Source of the DNA: Lactonifactor sp. BIOML-A5
Lineage (GTDB): Bacteria; Bacillota; Clostridia; Lachnospirales; Lachnospiraceae
NCBI RefSeq assembly: GCF_009677585.1
Contig: NZ_WKYV01000037.1
Span: 1-44,098, forward strand
Direction of reading: 5' to 3'
Length of the DNA: 44,098 bases
Of the stretch, positions 30,686 to 39,507 are shown piece after piece (the stretch's first letter is position 1; each line of letters opens with the position of its first letter). Under the pieces are notes generated by a model, which made no database searches, was not told the origin of the DNA, and saw nothing but the letters and a program-made list of their open reading frames with translations. The position numbers and the translations under genes are program-made.

Positions 30686-31828
30686 TTATTTACCCATATA
30701 CTTTCCGAATGTCAGCAGGGCTTCCTTCTGTTTTGGCGACAGCGTCTTTGGAATTCCTACCTGGAGGGTTACATAGATGTCTCCTCTGCCTCCCCCCGTT
30801 TTCTTGGGAGCCGGAAGTCCCTTTCCTGCCAGGCGTATCCTTGTTCCCGCCTCTGTTCCAGGTGCCAATGTATAGGGGACAATTCCCTCCAAAGTCGTTA
30901 CCTTTATCTCCCCGCCGAGGGTCATAGTTACAAAATCCACACTCATGGAAGCATGTATATGATAATCCCGCCTCTCAAAGTGAGGATGCTCGTCAATAAG
31001 CACAATTACAAACAAATTCCTTAGCTCTTTGTCAAATCCCGGTTCGCATACAATATCCTGGAAAAAATAAAACTGGCCGGGACAGGAATTGGGAGGTATC
31101 TTTACTTTTACTTTTTGCGACACCATAATGTAACCCCGTCCGCCGCATTTGTGACAGGCCTTTTCCGGAATCTCCCCGGTTCCCTGACAAGTACGGCAGG
31201 TTTCTTCTCTCCTTCCGGAATCATATCTTGCATTTGCATATACCATATTTCTGCCGTGACCCATACATTCCGGGCACACTTTTCCCCCTGTACCAGGTTC
31301 CTTTCTGCTTCCGTGACAGCTGGGACATTCCTCCTGATACTGAATAGTAATTTCCTTAACCACTTCCCTCAGTGTTTCTTCCATAGTGAGATGTACCGCT
31401 GCGCGAATACTGGATGGCGGAATCTCATCTGGCTCCTCTTCTCTGGTACGCCCTTCCCCGCAGGAACCGCAGTGTCCTTCCTTTGTGTGGCTGTGACTGC
31501 TCCTGCCGCTGTGATCATGCCCGCCGCAGGAACCGCATCCGGAGCAGTCTTCTTCCTTTTCCTCATAAGAATACGTATACTGATAATAAAAACTGTTCCG
31601 TCCGTGGCTTTTCCGGAAGGCCTCATGTCCCATATAACGGTACTGCTGCCGCAGCTTTGGATCACTCAGCACCCTGTATGCCTCGGCAATCTTCTGGAAC
31701 ATTTCTTTGTTTTTCCCGTCACTGTCGGGATGATACTTTTTTGCCAGCCGTCTGTATGCCTTTTTGATCTCAGACTCGTCTGCATGGTAAGAAACTCCCA
31801 GTATCTGATAATAATTCTCCGTCACCAT
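30686..31828 (-). CDS. DnaJ-type chaperone
   Basis: This 380-residue DnaJ has a J domain (residues 5-70) with the essential HPD (33-35), a Cys/His-rich linker with CSGCGSCGG, and the zinc-binding repeats [24 protein letters not shown] and CHKCGGRG. The C-terminal substrate-binding domain follows. The start at 31828 has GGGAGGTG upstream; a longer frame to 31900 overlaps the upstream gene. It is not in a dnaK operon, so it is probably a second, specialised DnaJ. The Cys-rich linker is unlike the usual Gly/Phe-rich region. Confidence 0.93.
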   Translation of the reverse strand: MVTENYYQILGVSYHADESEIKKAYRRLAKKYHPDSDGKNKEMFQKIAEAYRVLSDPKLRQQYRYMGHEAFRKSHGRNSFYYQYTYSYEEKEEDCSGCGSCGGHDHSGRSSHSHTKEGHCGSCGEGRTREEEPDEIPPSSIRAAVHLTMEETLREVVKEITIQYQEECPSCHGSRKEPGTGGKVCPECMGHGRNMVYANARYDSGRREETCRTCQGTGEIPEKACHKCGGRGYIMVSQKVKVKIPPNSCPGQFYFFQDIVCEPGFDKELRNLFVIVLIDEHPHFERRDYHIHASMSVDFVTMTLGGEIKVTTLEGIVPYTLAPGTEAGTRIRLAGKGLPAPKKTGGGRGDIYVTLQVGIPKTLSPKQKEALLTFGKYMGK

Positions 31829-31832
31829 ACAA

Positions 31833-32072
31833 TCACCTCCCGTCCTGCAAAGCTGACAGGGCCATTTTAATCCACAGCTGGCTGTTTTCCAGATCAGCAA
31901 TGGATTTCTGCAGATAGCCTTCTATCTCTTTCATCCCTGACAGCTTCACCAGGGATATTAATTCATCCAGATGCATCAAATTGTTTTTATTGCAGATATC
32001 TACCTGCTGTATATATTCCAGAATAGAACCTGGCTGATTCCAAATCTGCTTTTGGCTGTAATGATACTCCAT
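31833..32072 (-). CDS. Small helical protein upstream of the dnaJ-like gene
   Basis: This is a 79-residue, mostly helical protein with no recognised family. GGAGGGA stands before the ATG, and only four bases separate its stop from the dnaJ-like start, so the two are cotranscribed. A cochaperone or client-loading role is possible but unproven. Confidence 0.72.
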   Translation of the reverse strand: MEYHYSQKQIWNQPGSILEYIQQVDICNKNNLMHLDELISLVKLSGMKEIEGYLQKSIADLENSQLWIKMALSALQDGR

Positions 32073-32174
32073 GGCTATCCCTCCGTCTCTTGTGCCCTGC
32101 TCTGCTTTCCTGCTTATCCTTATTTTAAGTCAAATGATACGGAATATCAACTAAAATCATCCAATTTCCTGATA

Positions 32175-32693
32175 TTACTTTTTCTGGATTCCAGAATCCC
32201 CTGTCTGGGTTACCAGGATCTGGTATGTATCTATATCCAGATAGGTTCCAAACTTATATCCGGCCTCCCTGACTTTTCCGCAATAGACGAATCCCAATTG
32301 TTCATGAAGCTTCCGGCTCCTGTCATTACTTCCTGTGATAACGGAAACTACCGTATGAACAGCAGGATTCTCTCTGGCAATCCTTAAGATTTCCTTTATC
32401 AGCTCTGTCCCGATCCCTCTCCCCTGATACTCCCTGTGAACGTAAACCGACAGCTCTACGGTGCCCAAATAAGCCTCTTTTTCTCTGTAAGGGGATAATG
32501 TGGCATATCCTACTGCCCTGCCGTCCTCCTCCCATACTCTTAAAGCGTAATTGCCGGTATGAAGAACATACCATGCTTCCCACTCTCTTAGAGTCTTTTT
32601 TTCCAGATCAAAAGTTGCCGTCCCAAATAGTACCTCATGATTATAAATATCCAGCAGCGCCTCTAGATCTTCGCGCCTTGCATGTCTCATCAT
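32175..32693 (-). CDS. GNAT acetyltransferase, phosphinothricin-acetyltransferase-like
   Basis: This 172-residue GNAT enzyme has the acetyl-CoA loop REYQGRGIGTELIKEI and the C-terminal strand-helix LHEQLGFVYCGKV, with an N-terminal DLEALLDIYNHEV typical of the PAT/MnaT group, which acetylates small amino compounds. Substrate unknown. GGAGGA precedes the start, and a NUDIX gene starts divergently 200 bp away. Confidence 0.9.
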   Translation of the reverse strand: MMRHARREDLEALLDIYNHEVLFGTATFDLEKKTLREWEAWYVLHTGNYALRVWEEDGRAVGYATLSPYREKEAYLGTVELSVYVHREYQGRGIGTELIKEILRIARENPAVHTVVSVITGSNDRSRKLHEQLGFVYCGKVREAGYKFGTYLDIDTYQILVTQTGDSGIQKK

Positions 32694-32894
32694 AGCGAAA
32701 TCCTCCGTCTTAGCAATTTATCTGTTATGTTTACAGTATAAGCTTATCTTTGCCTGTTGTCATCTGGTAATCTCTCCGTTTCTGCGCTATAATGAGTAAA
32801 TACGTTCCTGTTCACTTTGCTCCCGGTAATACGCTTTGCCGGGCAGCGCCGTGTGAATAGAAAAGTAAATGCGCAATAACTGCAGGAGGAAATT

Positions 32895-33365
32895 ATGGGA
32901 CTGACCACACTATGCTATATTGAAAAGGATGAATGCTATCTGATGCTCCACCGCATCATGAAAAAAATTGATATAAATAAGGATAAATGGATCGGAGTGG
33001 GCGGACATTTCGAGGACGGTGAGAGTCCGGAGGAATGTCTGCTCAGAGAGGTGAAAGAAGAAACAGGCCTGACGCTCACCTCTTATTCCTTTCGGGGATT
33101 GGTTACCTTCCTTTCTGACCGCTGGGAACCGGAATATATGTGCCTTTATACGGCAGACAAGTATGAAGGAGAAATGATATCTTGTGATGAGGGCACCCTT
33201 GAATGGGTTCCCAAAAAACAGCTCTCAGAGCTAAACCTCTGGGAGGGTGACCGTATATTCTTTCGTCTGCTGGAAGAGAATGCTCCCTTCTTCTCGTTAA
33301 AACTGCGTTATGAAGGAGATACCCTTGCAGAGGCCTGCCTGGACGGCACCGATATCCTTCATTAA
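32895..33365 (+). CDS. NUDIX hydrolase, MutT/8-oxo-dGTP-type
   Basis: This 156-residue protein has the complete Nudix box (GGHFEDGESPEECLLREVKE followed by ETG), so catalysis is expected. The N-terminus (TTLCYIEKDECYLMLHR) fits the 8-oxo-dGTP/MutT-like group that cleans the nucleotide pool. GGAGG lies before the ATG. A TGGTAA-17-TATAAT promoter is possible near 32765-32795. Exact substrate unknown. Confidence 0.92.
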   Translation: MGLTTLCYIEKDECYLMLHRIMKKIDINKDKWIGVGGHFEDGESPEECLLREVKEETGLTLTSYSFRGLVTFLSDRWEPEYMCLYTADKYEGEMISCDEGTLEWVPKKQLSELNLWEGDRIFFRLLEENAPFFSLKLRYEGDTLAEACLDGTDILH

Positions 33366-33366
33366 A

Positions 33367-33397
33367 AGAAGCCGGGGAATGAACTCCCCGGCCTTTC
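33367..33397. terminator. Bidirectional terminator between NUDIX and fic
   Basis: GCCGGGGA (33371-33378) pairs perfectly with TCCCCGGC (33385-33392); the plus strand continues CTTTCC and the minus strand TTCTTTT. It serves both convergent genes. Confidence 0.85.
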
Positions 33398-33401
33398 CTG
33401 T

Positions 33402-34091
33402 CTAAAGTTTCCCCTCTGTGCACAGTTTCCATGTTTTTACTGTCTGCTCTTTTAAAAACTGGATGAATCCGTCAATATTTGAGGTCTCATCAAATTTATG
33501 CAGCTCTGCAAAATACCTGTCTTTATCCTCCACGAATATGATCGTAGGGGGATAGTTATGAGTGATAAGATAGTAGTTCATAAGTATCTCGCCCACACGT
33601 CCATTGCCGTCAGCAAACGGCCGGATCTCTTCAAAGTTCAGGTGAAAATAGGCTGCTGCCCGAAGGATTCCATCCTGACTGGTCTGCTTCACGGTGGAAC
33701 ATACATCCTCCAGCTCTACGCGCACGGCGCAGCTCCCTTTTTTGAACTCTCCAGCCCTCTCTCCTTTGGCGTATATCTCACTATCATAGCATCTGTCCAT
33801 CAATTTTTTATGTACTGCCCTTACCAGTTCCACAGACAGAGGCTCTCTGGCCTCTACCTTATCCTTCAGATAGACAGCCATATACTTTTGGTTCTCAATC
33901 TCAATCAGCGTATGCAGATCTCCGGTAAAATTGGATACCCCTCCGTGTTCATAGATTCCTTTCGTTGCCTCAAGGGTTGTCTGCGGGTTTCCAATGGCAT
34001 TGCAGTGATACGCGAACAGCATGCAGAATTCATTTAATTCCTGTTCTGTAACTTGGTTTGCCTGCCAAAATGCTACAACATCTTCATACAT
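33402..34091 (-). CDS. Fic-domain protein lacking the catalytic histidine
   Basis: Fic enzymes usually transfer AMP to Ser/Thr/Tyr using the motif H-x-F-x-[D/E]-G-N-G-R-x-x-R. Here the motif reads RPFADGNGRVGE (from residue 157 of 229): the catalytic His is Arg (codon CGG) and the last Arg is Glu. The N-terminal inhibitory motif of class II Fic proteins (S-x3-E-G/N) is also altered: NAIGN lacks the Glu. The rest of the fold is intact. The start at 34091 has AGGAGGT upstream. It is probably not an AMP transferase; binding or another transfer activity remains possible. Confidence 0.9.
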   Translation of the reverse strand: MYEDVVAFWQANQVTEQELNEFCMLFAYHCNAIGNPQTTLEATKGIYEHGGVSNFTGDLHTLIEIENQKYMAVYLKDKVEAREPLSVELVRAVHKKLMDRCYDSEIYAKGERAGEFKKGSCAVRVELEDVCSTVKQTSQDGILRAAAYFHLNFEEIRPFADGNGRVGEILMNYYLITHNYPPTIIFVEDKDRYFAELHKFDETSNIDGFIQFLKEQTVKTWKLCTEGKL

Positions 34092-34537
34092 AAGAATCAA
34101 CCTCCTGTTTTCTTGTGTGTAAACGGACAGCCCCCACCGTCCGTTTACTGCCTGATTTGCTACACTACTTTCTCTAAAAAGACCGCAGACGGTTTAAAGA
34201 CTTCTACGAAACCCCACAATCCCTGACAGACTTCTTTCAAACTGCTGCTTGCACTCATTCTACCACAGAATCCCGGGAACAACAATATAATTTTAAACTT
34301 TTTTGGTTTATGCTAAAAAATTTTTGTATTCACTTTTGTACAATCCATTATCCTGCACATAACTTGAAAGGAGTTCATTCATCATACTTCAAACTGGACC
34401 GGTCAAATATTATATATCTGGACTTTTTAATATGTCCACTTTTGTGATATGATATCATGCATAGCAAGAAAAACGCGTATATCTGCTTATGATTTACTGC
34501 TTACTCACAAAAATACAAGGAAACAAGGAACTACATT
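34092..34537. other. Intergenic region upstream of the pyridoxamine kinase gene
   Basis: No gene is visible in these 446 bases. Near 34110-34140 a hairpin (AAACGGAC with GTCCGTTT) may be the end of an unseen transcript or an operator. CTGGAC occurs at 34394-34399 and 34418-34423, and TGGAC (34419-34423) pairs with GTCCA (34434-34438). A -10 TATGAT lies at 34448-34453 without a good -35. This is the pattern of an activator-dependent promoter, for example of the MocR/PdxR type. No riboswitch motif is recognised. Confidence 0.45.
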
Positions 34538-35398
34538 ATGACGAAGAAGATAGCTGTAATTAACGATTTATCCGGATTTGGCCGATGCTCACTCACGGCT
34601 GCCATATCAGTGCTGTCGGCCATGGGGGTGCAGCCCTGCCCGCTTCCCACGGCTCTGCTCACAGCCCAGACAGGATATCCCAGTTACTACTGTGATGACT
34701 ATACGGAAAAAATGGAGCATTACCGCCGGGAATGGGAAAAAATGCAGGTAGAATTTACCGGGATCTATACTGGATACGTAGCCAATGAGCGGCAGATCCA
34801 TGAAATATTTTCATTTCTGGATACCTTCTATCAAAAGGAAACCTTTCTTCTGGTGGACCCTGTGATGGGTGATAACGGGCATACCTACGGAATGTATAGT
34901 GATGAGCTTTGCCGGCTAATGAAATTATTAGCCGCTCAGGCAGATCTTATAACTCCCAATCTTACGGAGCTTTGTCTCCTAACGGGTACAGATTTCCATG
35001 GTCTTCCCGAATCGGGGAACCCCCAGGTTCTCCTGGACACGGTGAGAGAGATGGCTCAGGCGCTCTGTAAAAAGGGGACCAGGGCGGTGGTGGTCACCGG
35101 CATCCATTTTCAGGATCCTGCAGAGGGCAGCAAGAAAATAGGGAATCTTTATGTTTCCCCTGGAGAAAGCGGTCTGGCCTCTTTCCCTGATATGGATGGA
35201 AGTTTTTCTGGTACCGGCGATCTCTTCGCCTCTGTGCTGGCCGGAGGGTATGCACGGGGGGATTCCCTTGCTCAGACAGTCCTCCTCGCCGGTTCTTTCC
35301 TGGAGGATGCACTTAGGGATTCTGTCAGAGAAGGGATTCCTTATAACGATGGTGTAAATTTTGAAAAATATCTGCATTATCTGCTGCCGAAGCAGTAA
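34538..35398 (+). CDS. pdxY: Pyridoxamine kinase
   Basis: This 286-residue ribokinase-fold enzyme phosphorylates pyridoxal or pyridoxamine for vitamin B6 salvage. Motifs are INDLSGFGRCSLTAAI, LVDPVMGDNG and the C-terminal GTGDLFASVLAGGYARG (ATP/anion hole, catalytic Asp). The length fits PdxY/PdxK. It starts a plus-strand cluster with an ECF transporter S component and a radical SAM gene, 13 bp upstream of the former. A B6 substrate for that transporter is plausible but only inferred. Confidence 0.92.
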   Translation: MTKKIAVINDLSGFGRCSLTAAISVLSAMGVQPCPLPTALLTAQTGYPSYYCDDYTEKMEHYRREWEKMQVEFTGIYTGYVANERQIHEIFSFLDTFYQKETFLLVDPVMGDNGHTYGMYSDELCRLMKLLAAQADLITPNLTELCLLTGTDFHGLPESGNPQVLLDTVREMAQALCKKGTRAVVVTGIHFQDPAEGSKKIGNLYVSPGESGLASFPDMDGSFSGTGDLFASVLAGGYARGDSLAQTVLLAGSFLEDALRDSVREGIPYNDGVNFEKYLHYLLPKQ

Positions 35399-35411
35399 GA
35401 GAGGAGAATAG

Positions 35412-35966
35412 ATGATGAAAGAACAAAATACCAAGACTACCGTACTGCTCACGTTAACAGGGCTTTTTGCTTCCATGATTACCGTTATGACTGCTTATAT
35501 CTTCCATGTGCCTTACGGGGCAAACGGCGGATATATACATTTCGGAGACGCTTTGATCTATGTGGCAGCCGTAATCCTGCCCCGCCCCTACGCGCTGGCG
35601 GCGGCGGCCATCGGAGGCGGCCTGGCCGATCTGCTCACTGCTCCTATGTGGGCACCTGCTACAATCATCATTAAAATGTTGATTGTACTCCCCTTTACCA
35701 GTCAGACAGGAAAGCTTTTAACAAAAAGAAATATAATTGCTCCTTTCCTCTCCGCCCTGCTTTCAGCTGCGGGTTATTATCTGGCAGATTATGTCTTATT
35801 CGGTGCCTTCGGCGCACTACTGGCATCCCTTACAGGCAGTGCCATCCAGTCCGGGGGCAGTGCCCTGGTATTTTTGGTATTTGCAGCTGCCCTGGATAAG
35901 GTCCACATCAAGTCCAGAACAGAGCAGTTAATTCATCCCATAAAAAAAACGGCTCACGCCGATTAG
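35412..35966 (+). CDS. ECF transporter substrate-binding (S) component
   Basis: This 184-residue protein has five or six transmembrane helices and the GDALIYVAAVILPRPYALAA pattern of vitamin-type S components; it would use a shared ECF energy module encoded elsewhere. The neighbours (pyridoxamine kinase upstream, TatD-linked radical SAM downstream with a 17-bp gap) match a known Clostridia arrangement. Vitamin B6 or a related compound is a reasonable guess for the substrate. Confidence 0.85.
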   Translation: MMKEQNTKTTVLLTLTGLFASMITVMTAYIFHVPYGANGGYIHFGDALIYVAAVILPRPYALAAAAIGGGLADLLTAPMWAPATIIIKMLIVLPFTSQTGKLLTKRNIIAPFLSALLSAAGYYLADYVLFGAFGALLASLTGSAIQSGGSALVFLVFAAALDKVHIKSRTEQLIHPIKKTAHAD

Positions 35967-35983
35967 AAAGGAGCCTTTTACTT

Positions 35984-36583
35984 ATGGCTGAAATCTTATA
36001 TACATACAAGCATCAAGTGTATGCTAACATTACAAATAAGTGCAACTGCAGATGTACCTTCTGCATCCGGGGACAGGAGGAGGGAATTGGGGATGCCCAG
36101 ACCTTATGGCACAAAAAGGATCCCTCTCTGGACGAGATTCTGGCTGCCATGGATGCATTTGACTTTAATGGATACAAGGAGCTGGTCTACTGTGGCTATG
36201 GAGAACCCACCTGCGCCCTGGAGAATCTGCTGGCATCTGCAGCGTATGCCAGGGAGACCTATGGGCTGTCCATACGTGTAAATACAAATGGGCTGGGAAA
36301 CCTCTATCACAAGAAAGATATCATCCCTCTCCTTGCAGGTGTCGTAGATGCTGTCTCTATCAGCCTAAACGCCCCGGATGCAGATAAATATAATGCCGTA
36401 TCCCGTCCGTTCCGGCCGGATGCTTTTCAGGGGCTTCTGGATTTTGCTTCCGCCTGCAGGGGAAACATTCCTTCCGTAAAGCTATCCATCGTAGATGTAC
36501 TACCCCCTGACGAAATTAAAACCTGCCAGGCTCTGGCTGATTCCCTGGGGATCGAACTTCGGATCCGGCATTTTGCTTCATAG
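35984..36583 (+). CDS. TatD-linked radical SAM protein
   Basis: This 199-residue radical SAM enzyme has the cluster motif C-x3-C-x2-C in KCNCRCTFCIRG and the glycine-rich VYCGYGEPT. It matches the short TatD-linked group (TIGR04038), whose reaction is unknown to me. No tatD gene is in this window. Its last 68 bases overlap the convergent ABC ATPase gene, an unusual tail-to-tail overlap. Confidence 0.85.
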   Translation: MAEILYTYKHQVYANITNKCNCRCTFCIRGQEEGIGDAQTLWHKKDPSLDEILAAMDAFDFNGYKELVYCGYGEPTCALENLLASAAYARETYGLSIRVNTNGLGNLYHKKDIIPLLAGVVDAVSISLNAPDADKYNAVSRPFRPDAFQGLLDFASACRGNIPSVKLSIVDVLPPDEIKTCQALADSLGIELRIRHFAS

Positions 36584-37229
36584 ACAGCATCTGCCGGTTT
36601 TGGGGAATGGACACGGCGGGGGGTGTATCCCCCTGCCCGTTCTTTCCAGGCGCCTTCATATTTATGATCTCCTCCGCATGAAAACTCTCTGCCTCTCTGG
36701 CATCGTGTGTAATTACAAGCAGGGTTTTACCCGCTGTATGCGCTTTGATATACGAAATGGTGATGGCTTTTGTCTCCTCGTCCAGCCCCTTCAGCGGCTC
36801 ATCCATAAAAAAACACTCCGCACCGCTCACGAGGGCCCTTAAGATTGCCACCCGTTGTCTCATCCCGCCGCTCAGTTCTCTGACAGGCTTGTGAAAGGCC
36901 TCCGAGAGTCTTAATCGCTCCATTTCTCTCTTCAGTTCATCATTTTTCCATGCTTTGCTGCATACCATGCGCAGATTAGTCAGAGCGCTGAGATTCTCAC
37001 ACAGTCTGTCTTCCTGAAAAACCACCCCCAGGGCTCCAGTAGGAATGCCTGTAACACTGCCCTGTTCCGGCTCCTCAAGCCCAAGCATAATCCGAAACAG
37101 CGTGGTCTTTCCGCATCCCGAAGGTCCCATAATACAAGTTGCCATTCCCTTCCCAAAGGTATGGGTGAAATGATCCAGGACGGCCAATCCGCCGTATGAT
37201 TTACAGATATCTTTCATTATTATGTCCAT
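36516..37229 (-). CDS. NitT/TauT-type ABC transporter ATP-binding protein
   Basis: This 237-residue ABC ATPase has Walker A GPSGCGKTT, signature LSGGMRQRVAI and Walker B ECFFMDEPLKGLDEE, and matches the nitrate/sulfonate/taurine subfamily (SsuB/TauB/ThiZ). The tail after residue 190 or so (Pro/Gln/Asn-rich) has no family likeness and reads over the end of the radical SAM gene, so it may be a run-on from a lost stop codon. It is the last gene of an operon with the permease and the binding protein. Confidence 0.9.
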   Translation of the reverse strand: MDIIMKDICKSYGGLAVLDHFTHTFGKGMATCIMGPSGCGKTTLFRIMLGLEEPEQGSVTGIPTGALGVVFQEDRLCENLSALTNLRMVCSKAWKNDELKREMERLRLSEAFHKPVRELSGGMRQRVAILRALVSGAECFFMDEPLKGLDEETKAITISYIKAHTAGKTLLVITHDAREAESFHAEEIINMKAPGKNGQGDTPPAVSIPQNRQMLSMKQNAGSEVRSPGNQPEPGRF

Positions 37230-37232
37230 ACA

Positions 37233-38012
37233 CTACGTCCTTTCTATTCTTCTCACCATACCGCGGAGCAGCATCAAAAAGCACTTCTCAAATGAAAAGC
37301 TTACCCCGATAATTACAATGGTCCACGCGAATAAGTCGGGAGTATTTAAGTATATCTTGGCATGGTAGAGCTTTTCTCCGATAGAACCTGCAGGAATCCC
37401 TATCACCTCGGCCGCCGTGCCAGCCTTCCAGCACAGTCCTAGAGCAAGGCTGCACCCAGATATAAGGTAGGGCAGCAGCTGGGATACATAAATATACACG
37501 ATCTTTCTTCCTGTTCCCATGGAAAACACCTGGGCCATCTCCAGCAGCTTTTGATCCGTATTCCGGATGCCCTGGTATATATTTGTATAAATCACGGGAA
37601 GTACCATGAGAAAAGAGATAAACACTGACAGATTCCTGGAGGGAATCCAGATAAGGCATAAGATAATAAAAGAGGCCACGGGTGTTGACTTTATGACTGT
37701 TATCAACGGCCGAAGCAGCACAGAGAACACCCAAAAGCGGGATGCCAGGGCGGCCAGCAGAATTCCCAGGATTAAAGCCAGAAGAAATCCTGACACAATT
37801 CTGATAAAGCTAAAGCTTACGGAGGTCCAGAAATCTGCCGTAAAAACCAGTTGTCCCAGTTTTACGGCAACAGAAACAGGAGATGCCAAAAGTATCTCCT
37901 GCTGTAGTCCCATGCTTGCCAGCTGCCACAGCAGCAGCCAGAATAAGACTGCACCTGTTTTCCAAAATACTGAATGTCTCTGTGTTTTATCTCTGGAAAT
38001 AAAAGTCATCAT
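37233..38012 (-). CDS. NitT/TauT-type ABC transporter permease
   Basis: This 259-residue permease has about six transmembrane helices and the EAA-type loop near AAEVIGIPAGSIGEKLYHAK. It pairs with the ATPase downstream (gap of three bases) and overlaps the end of the binding-protein gene by 26 bases. The family imports sulfonates, nitrate or thiamine precursors; the substrate here is not certain. Confidence 0.88.
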   Translation of the reverse strand: MMTFISRDKTQRHSVFWKTGAVLFWLLLWQLASMGLQQEILLASPVSVAVKLGQLVFTADFWTSVSFSFIRIVSGFLLALILGILLAALASRFWVFSVLLRPLITVIKSTPVASFIILCLIWIPSRNLSVFISFLMVLPVIYTNIYQGIRNTDQKLLEMAQVFSMGTGRKIVYIYVSQLLPYLISGCSLALGLCWKAGTAAEVIGIPAGSIGEKLYHAKIYLNTPDLFAWTIVIIGVSFSFEKCFLMLLRGMVRRIERT

Positions 38013-39033
38013 CCGGCATTGCCCCTCCGATTGTCTCAGGATTCTGATCCAGAAGGGTTTCCAGATAACCGGAGAGCATTGTCTTCATCTCCTGGCCTTC
38101 CACGAAGGTTATGCTGCATTCCGGGATTGCTTTTACTGCCACTTCTTTTGCCACAATATCATGTGCATCTATGATGACAGAAGCTGCCTCCGCATCAGAA
38201 TTTACAAAATCCACAGATGCTTTGTAGGCATCCAAAAATTTATTTACCTTTTCAGGGTTCTCCTGTAAAAATTCATTTCTCACAATAATCACACCTGTCA
38301 CAAGGCGGCTTCCCTCTTCCTGTGAAGATTCCCACAAATCATTTAAATCCAGTGCCACTCTGAATCCTTTATTCTTCATAAGTGCTGTTGTGACAAAGGG
38401 CTGGGGAAGAAGTCCCACAGCCGTTTGGTCTGCCGCAAGCGCCGCCACCACCTCGGCATGCTCTGATTTATACTCAATAGTAACATCTTTCCGGGGATCT
38501 ATGCCATTAGCTGAAAGAACATAATTCAGAGCATATTCCGGAGTCGCCCCTTTCCCGCTGGCATATATGGTTTTTCCTTTCAGATCTTCTGCGGTCTTAA
38601 CAGCCTCCCCATTCTCCACCAGATACAAAATGCCAAGGGTATTTACTGCCATCACACTTACCTGCTTATTGGTTTTCTGATACAGCACCGAAGACAGGTT
38701 GGCAGGGACTGCCGCTATATCAAGCTGCCCCTGGACAATCAAAGGTATAATCTCATCGGGGGATGCCGCAATAGAAAACTCATACTGCGTATCATCCAGC
38801 ATCTGTGCCATACCCATAGCTGTGGGACCCTTGAGTGCACCTATCCGTACACCAGTTCTCTCTGAAGTATCTGCTGTGTTCTCCACAGCCTCTTTCTCAC
38901 TGTTGTCTTCCTTTTGCTCCGTCTTTTTGCTGTTATCCTCACTTTGGGAGGACTTACCTGTCCCGCAGCCAGACAGCATGAACGCACATAGACAAACAGC
39001 CAGAAAAAAGCTGCACCATTTTTTCTTTTTCAT
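37987..39033 (-). CDS. ABC transporter substrate-binding lipoprotein, NitT/TauT type
   Basis: This 348-residue lipoprotein has lipobox LSGC and a Ser/Glu/Lys-rich linker. The two-lobed NMT1-like domain follows, with GALKGPTAMGMAQMLDD and VPANLSSVLYQKTN. These features fit the nitrate/sulfonate/hydroxymethylpyrimidine group. The nearby vitamin genes make a cofactor precursor plausible, but this is inference. First gene of the operon. Confidence 0.88.
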   Translation of the reverse strand: MKKKKWCSFFLAVCLCAFMLSGCGTGKSSQSEDNSKKTEQKEDNSEKEAVENTADTSERTGVRIGALKGPTAMGMAQMLDDTQYEFSIAASPDEIIPLIVQGQLDIAAVPANLSSVLYQKTNKQVSVMAVNTLGILYLVENGEAVKTAEDLKGKTIYASGKGATPEYALNYVLSANGIDPRKDVTIEYKSEHAEVVAALAADQTAVGLLPQPFVTTALMKNKGFRVALDLNDLWESSQEEGSRLVTGVIIVRNEFLQENPEKVNKFLDAYKASVDFVNSDAEAASVIIDAHDIVAKEVAVKAIPECSITFVEGQEMKTMLSGYLETLLDQNPETIGGAMPDDDFYFQR

Positions 39034-39107
39034 ATCATTCCTCTTTTCCTACGAATTGCTATTATTTTATCACTTTTTCGGAATTTTTCCAAGATGATAT
39101 CTATTTA

Positions 39108-39332
39108 TCACTCATTAATTTCCTGTATCATATATCCCCTTACAATCTCCCGAGAGGGAAATATGACCGCCGCCGTTCTTACCAGCAGATTCACCCCTAT
39201 CACTCCGGCGATAATCCCCGTGCTCACACTCCCTGTAGGCTGATCATTATTCCCCATTGGCCGGCTCACTATGGCCACAATGGTAAATTTCTTTTTCTCG
39301 TACCACGAATTCTCCTCCAGAAACCGCAGCAA
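39108..39332 (-). pseudogene. Probable C-terminal fragment of a membrane protein
   Basis: This 74-codon frame shows one hydrophobic stretch and then FPSREIVRGYMIQEINE, which resembles the C-terminal end of FtsX-like ABC permeases (helix, basic loop, acidic end). No start signal fits, and the frame directly follows the decayed response-regulator start. It is best read as the tail of a deleted operon. The family call is tentative. Confidence 0.4.
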
Positions 39333-39445
39333 AGTACTCTCTTCATGGTGCCTGCCCCGAAAGCCCGATATCCCTACGTTTCCAGCATAAACAAAAGTCC
39401 TTCTAACAAATCATTATCCTCTTCAATTACCAGTATCTTATTCAT
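39330..39445 (-). pseudogene. Response-regulator remnant with an internal stop
   Basis: The ATG at 39445 follows GGAGGCGACT and encodes MNKILVIEEDNDLLEGLLFM, a normal receiver-domain start. A TAG stop comes three codons later (39374-39376), and the frame then continues with GYRAFGAGTMKRVL, which matches the next part of a receiver domain. After that the similarity ends. The stop and the following deletion show a broken OmpR-type gene. Confidence 0.6.
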
Positions 39446-39507
39446 AGTCGCCTCCAAAATAACATGAAAAGGGGACGAAGAACACCCCGGTTCCCGTCCC
39501 TTACTTG

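Noticed and set aside
31115..31870. A 251-codon plus-strand frame opposite the dnaJ-like gene
   Set aside because: It is antisense to a clear DnaJ with all motifs; its hydrophobic composition mirrors the Gly/Cys/Lys-rich opposite strand.
34092..34537. A TPP or other riboswitch upstream of the vitamin genes
   Set aside because: I find no conserved riboswitch core; the repeats look like protein-binding sites.
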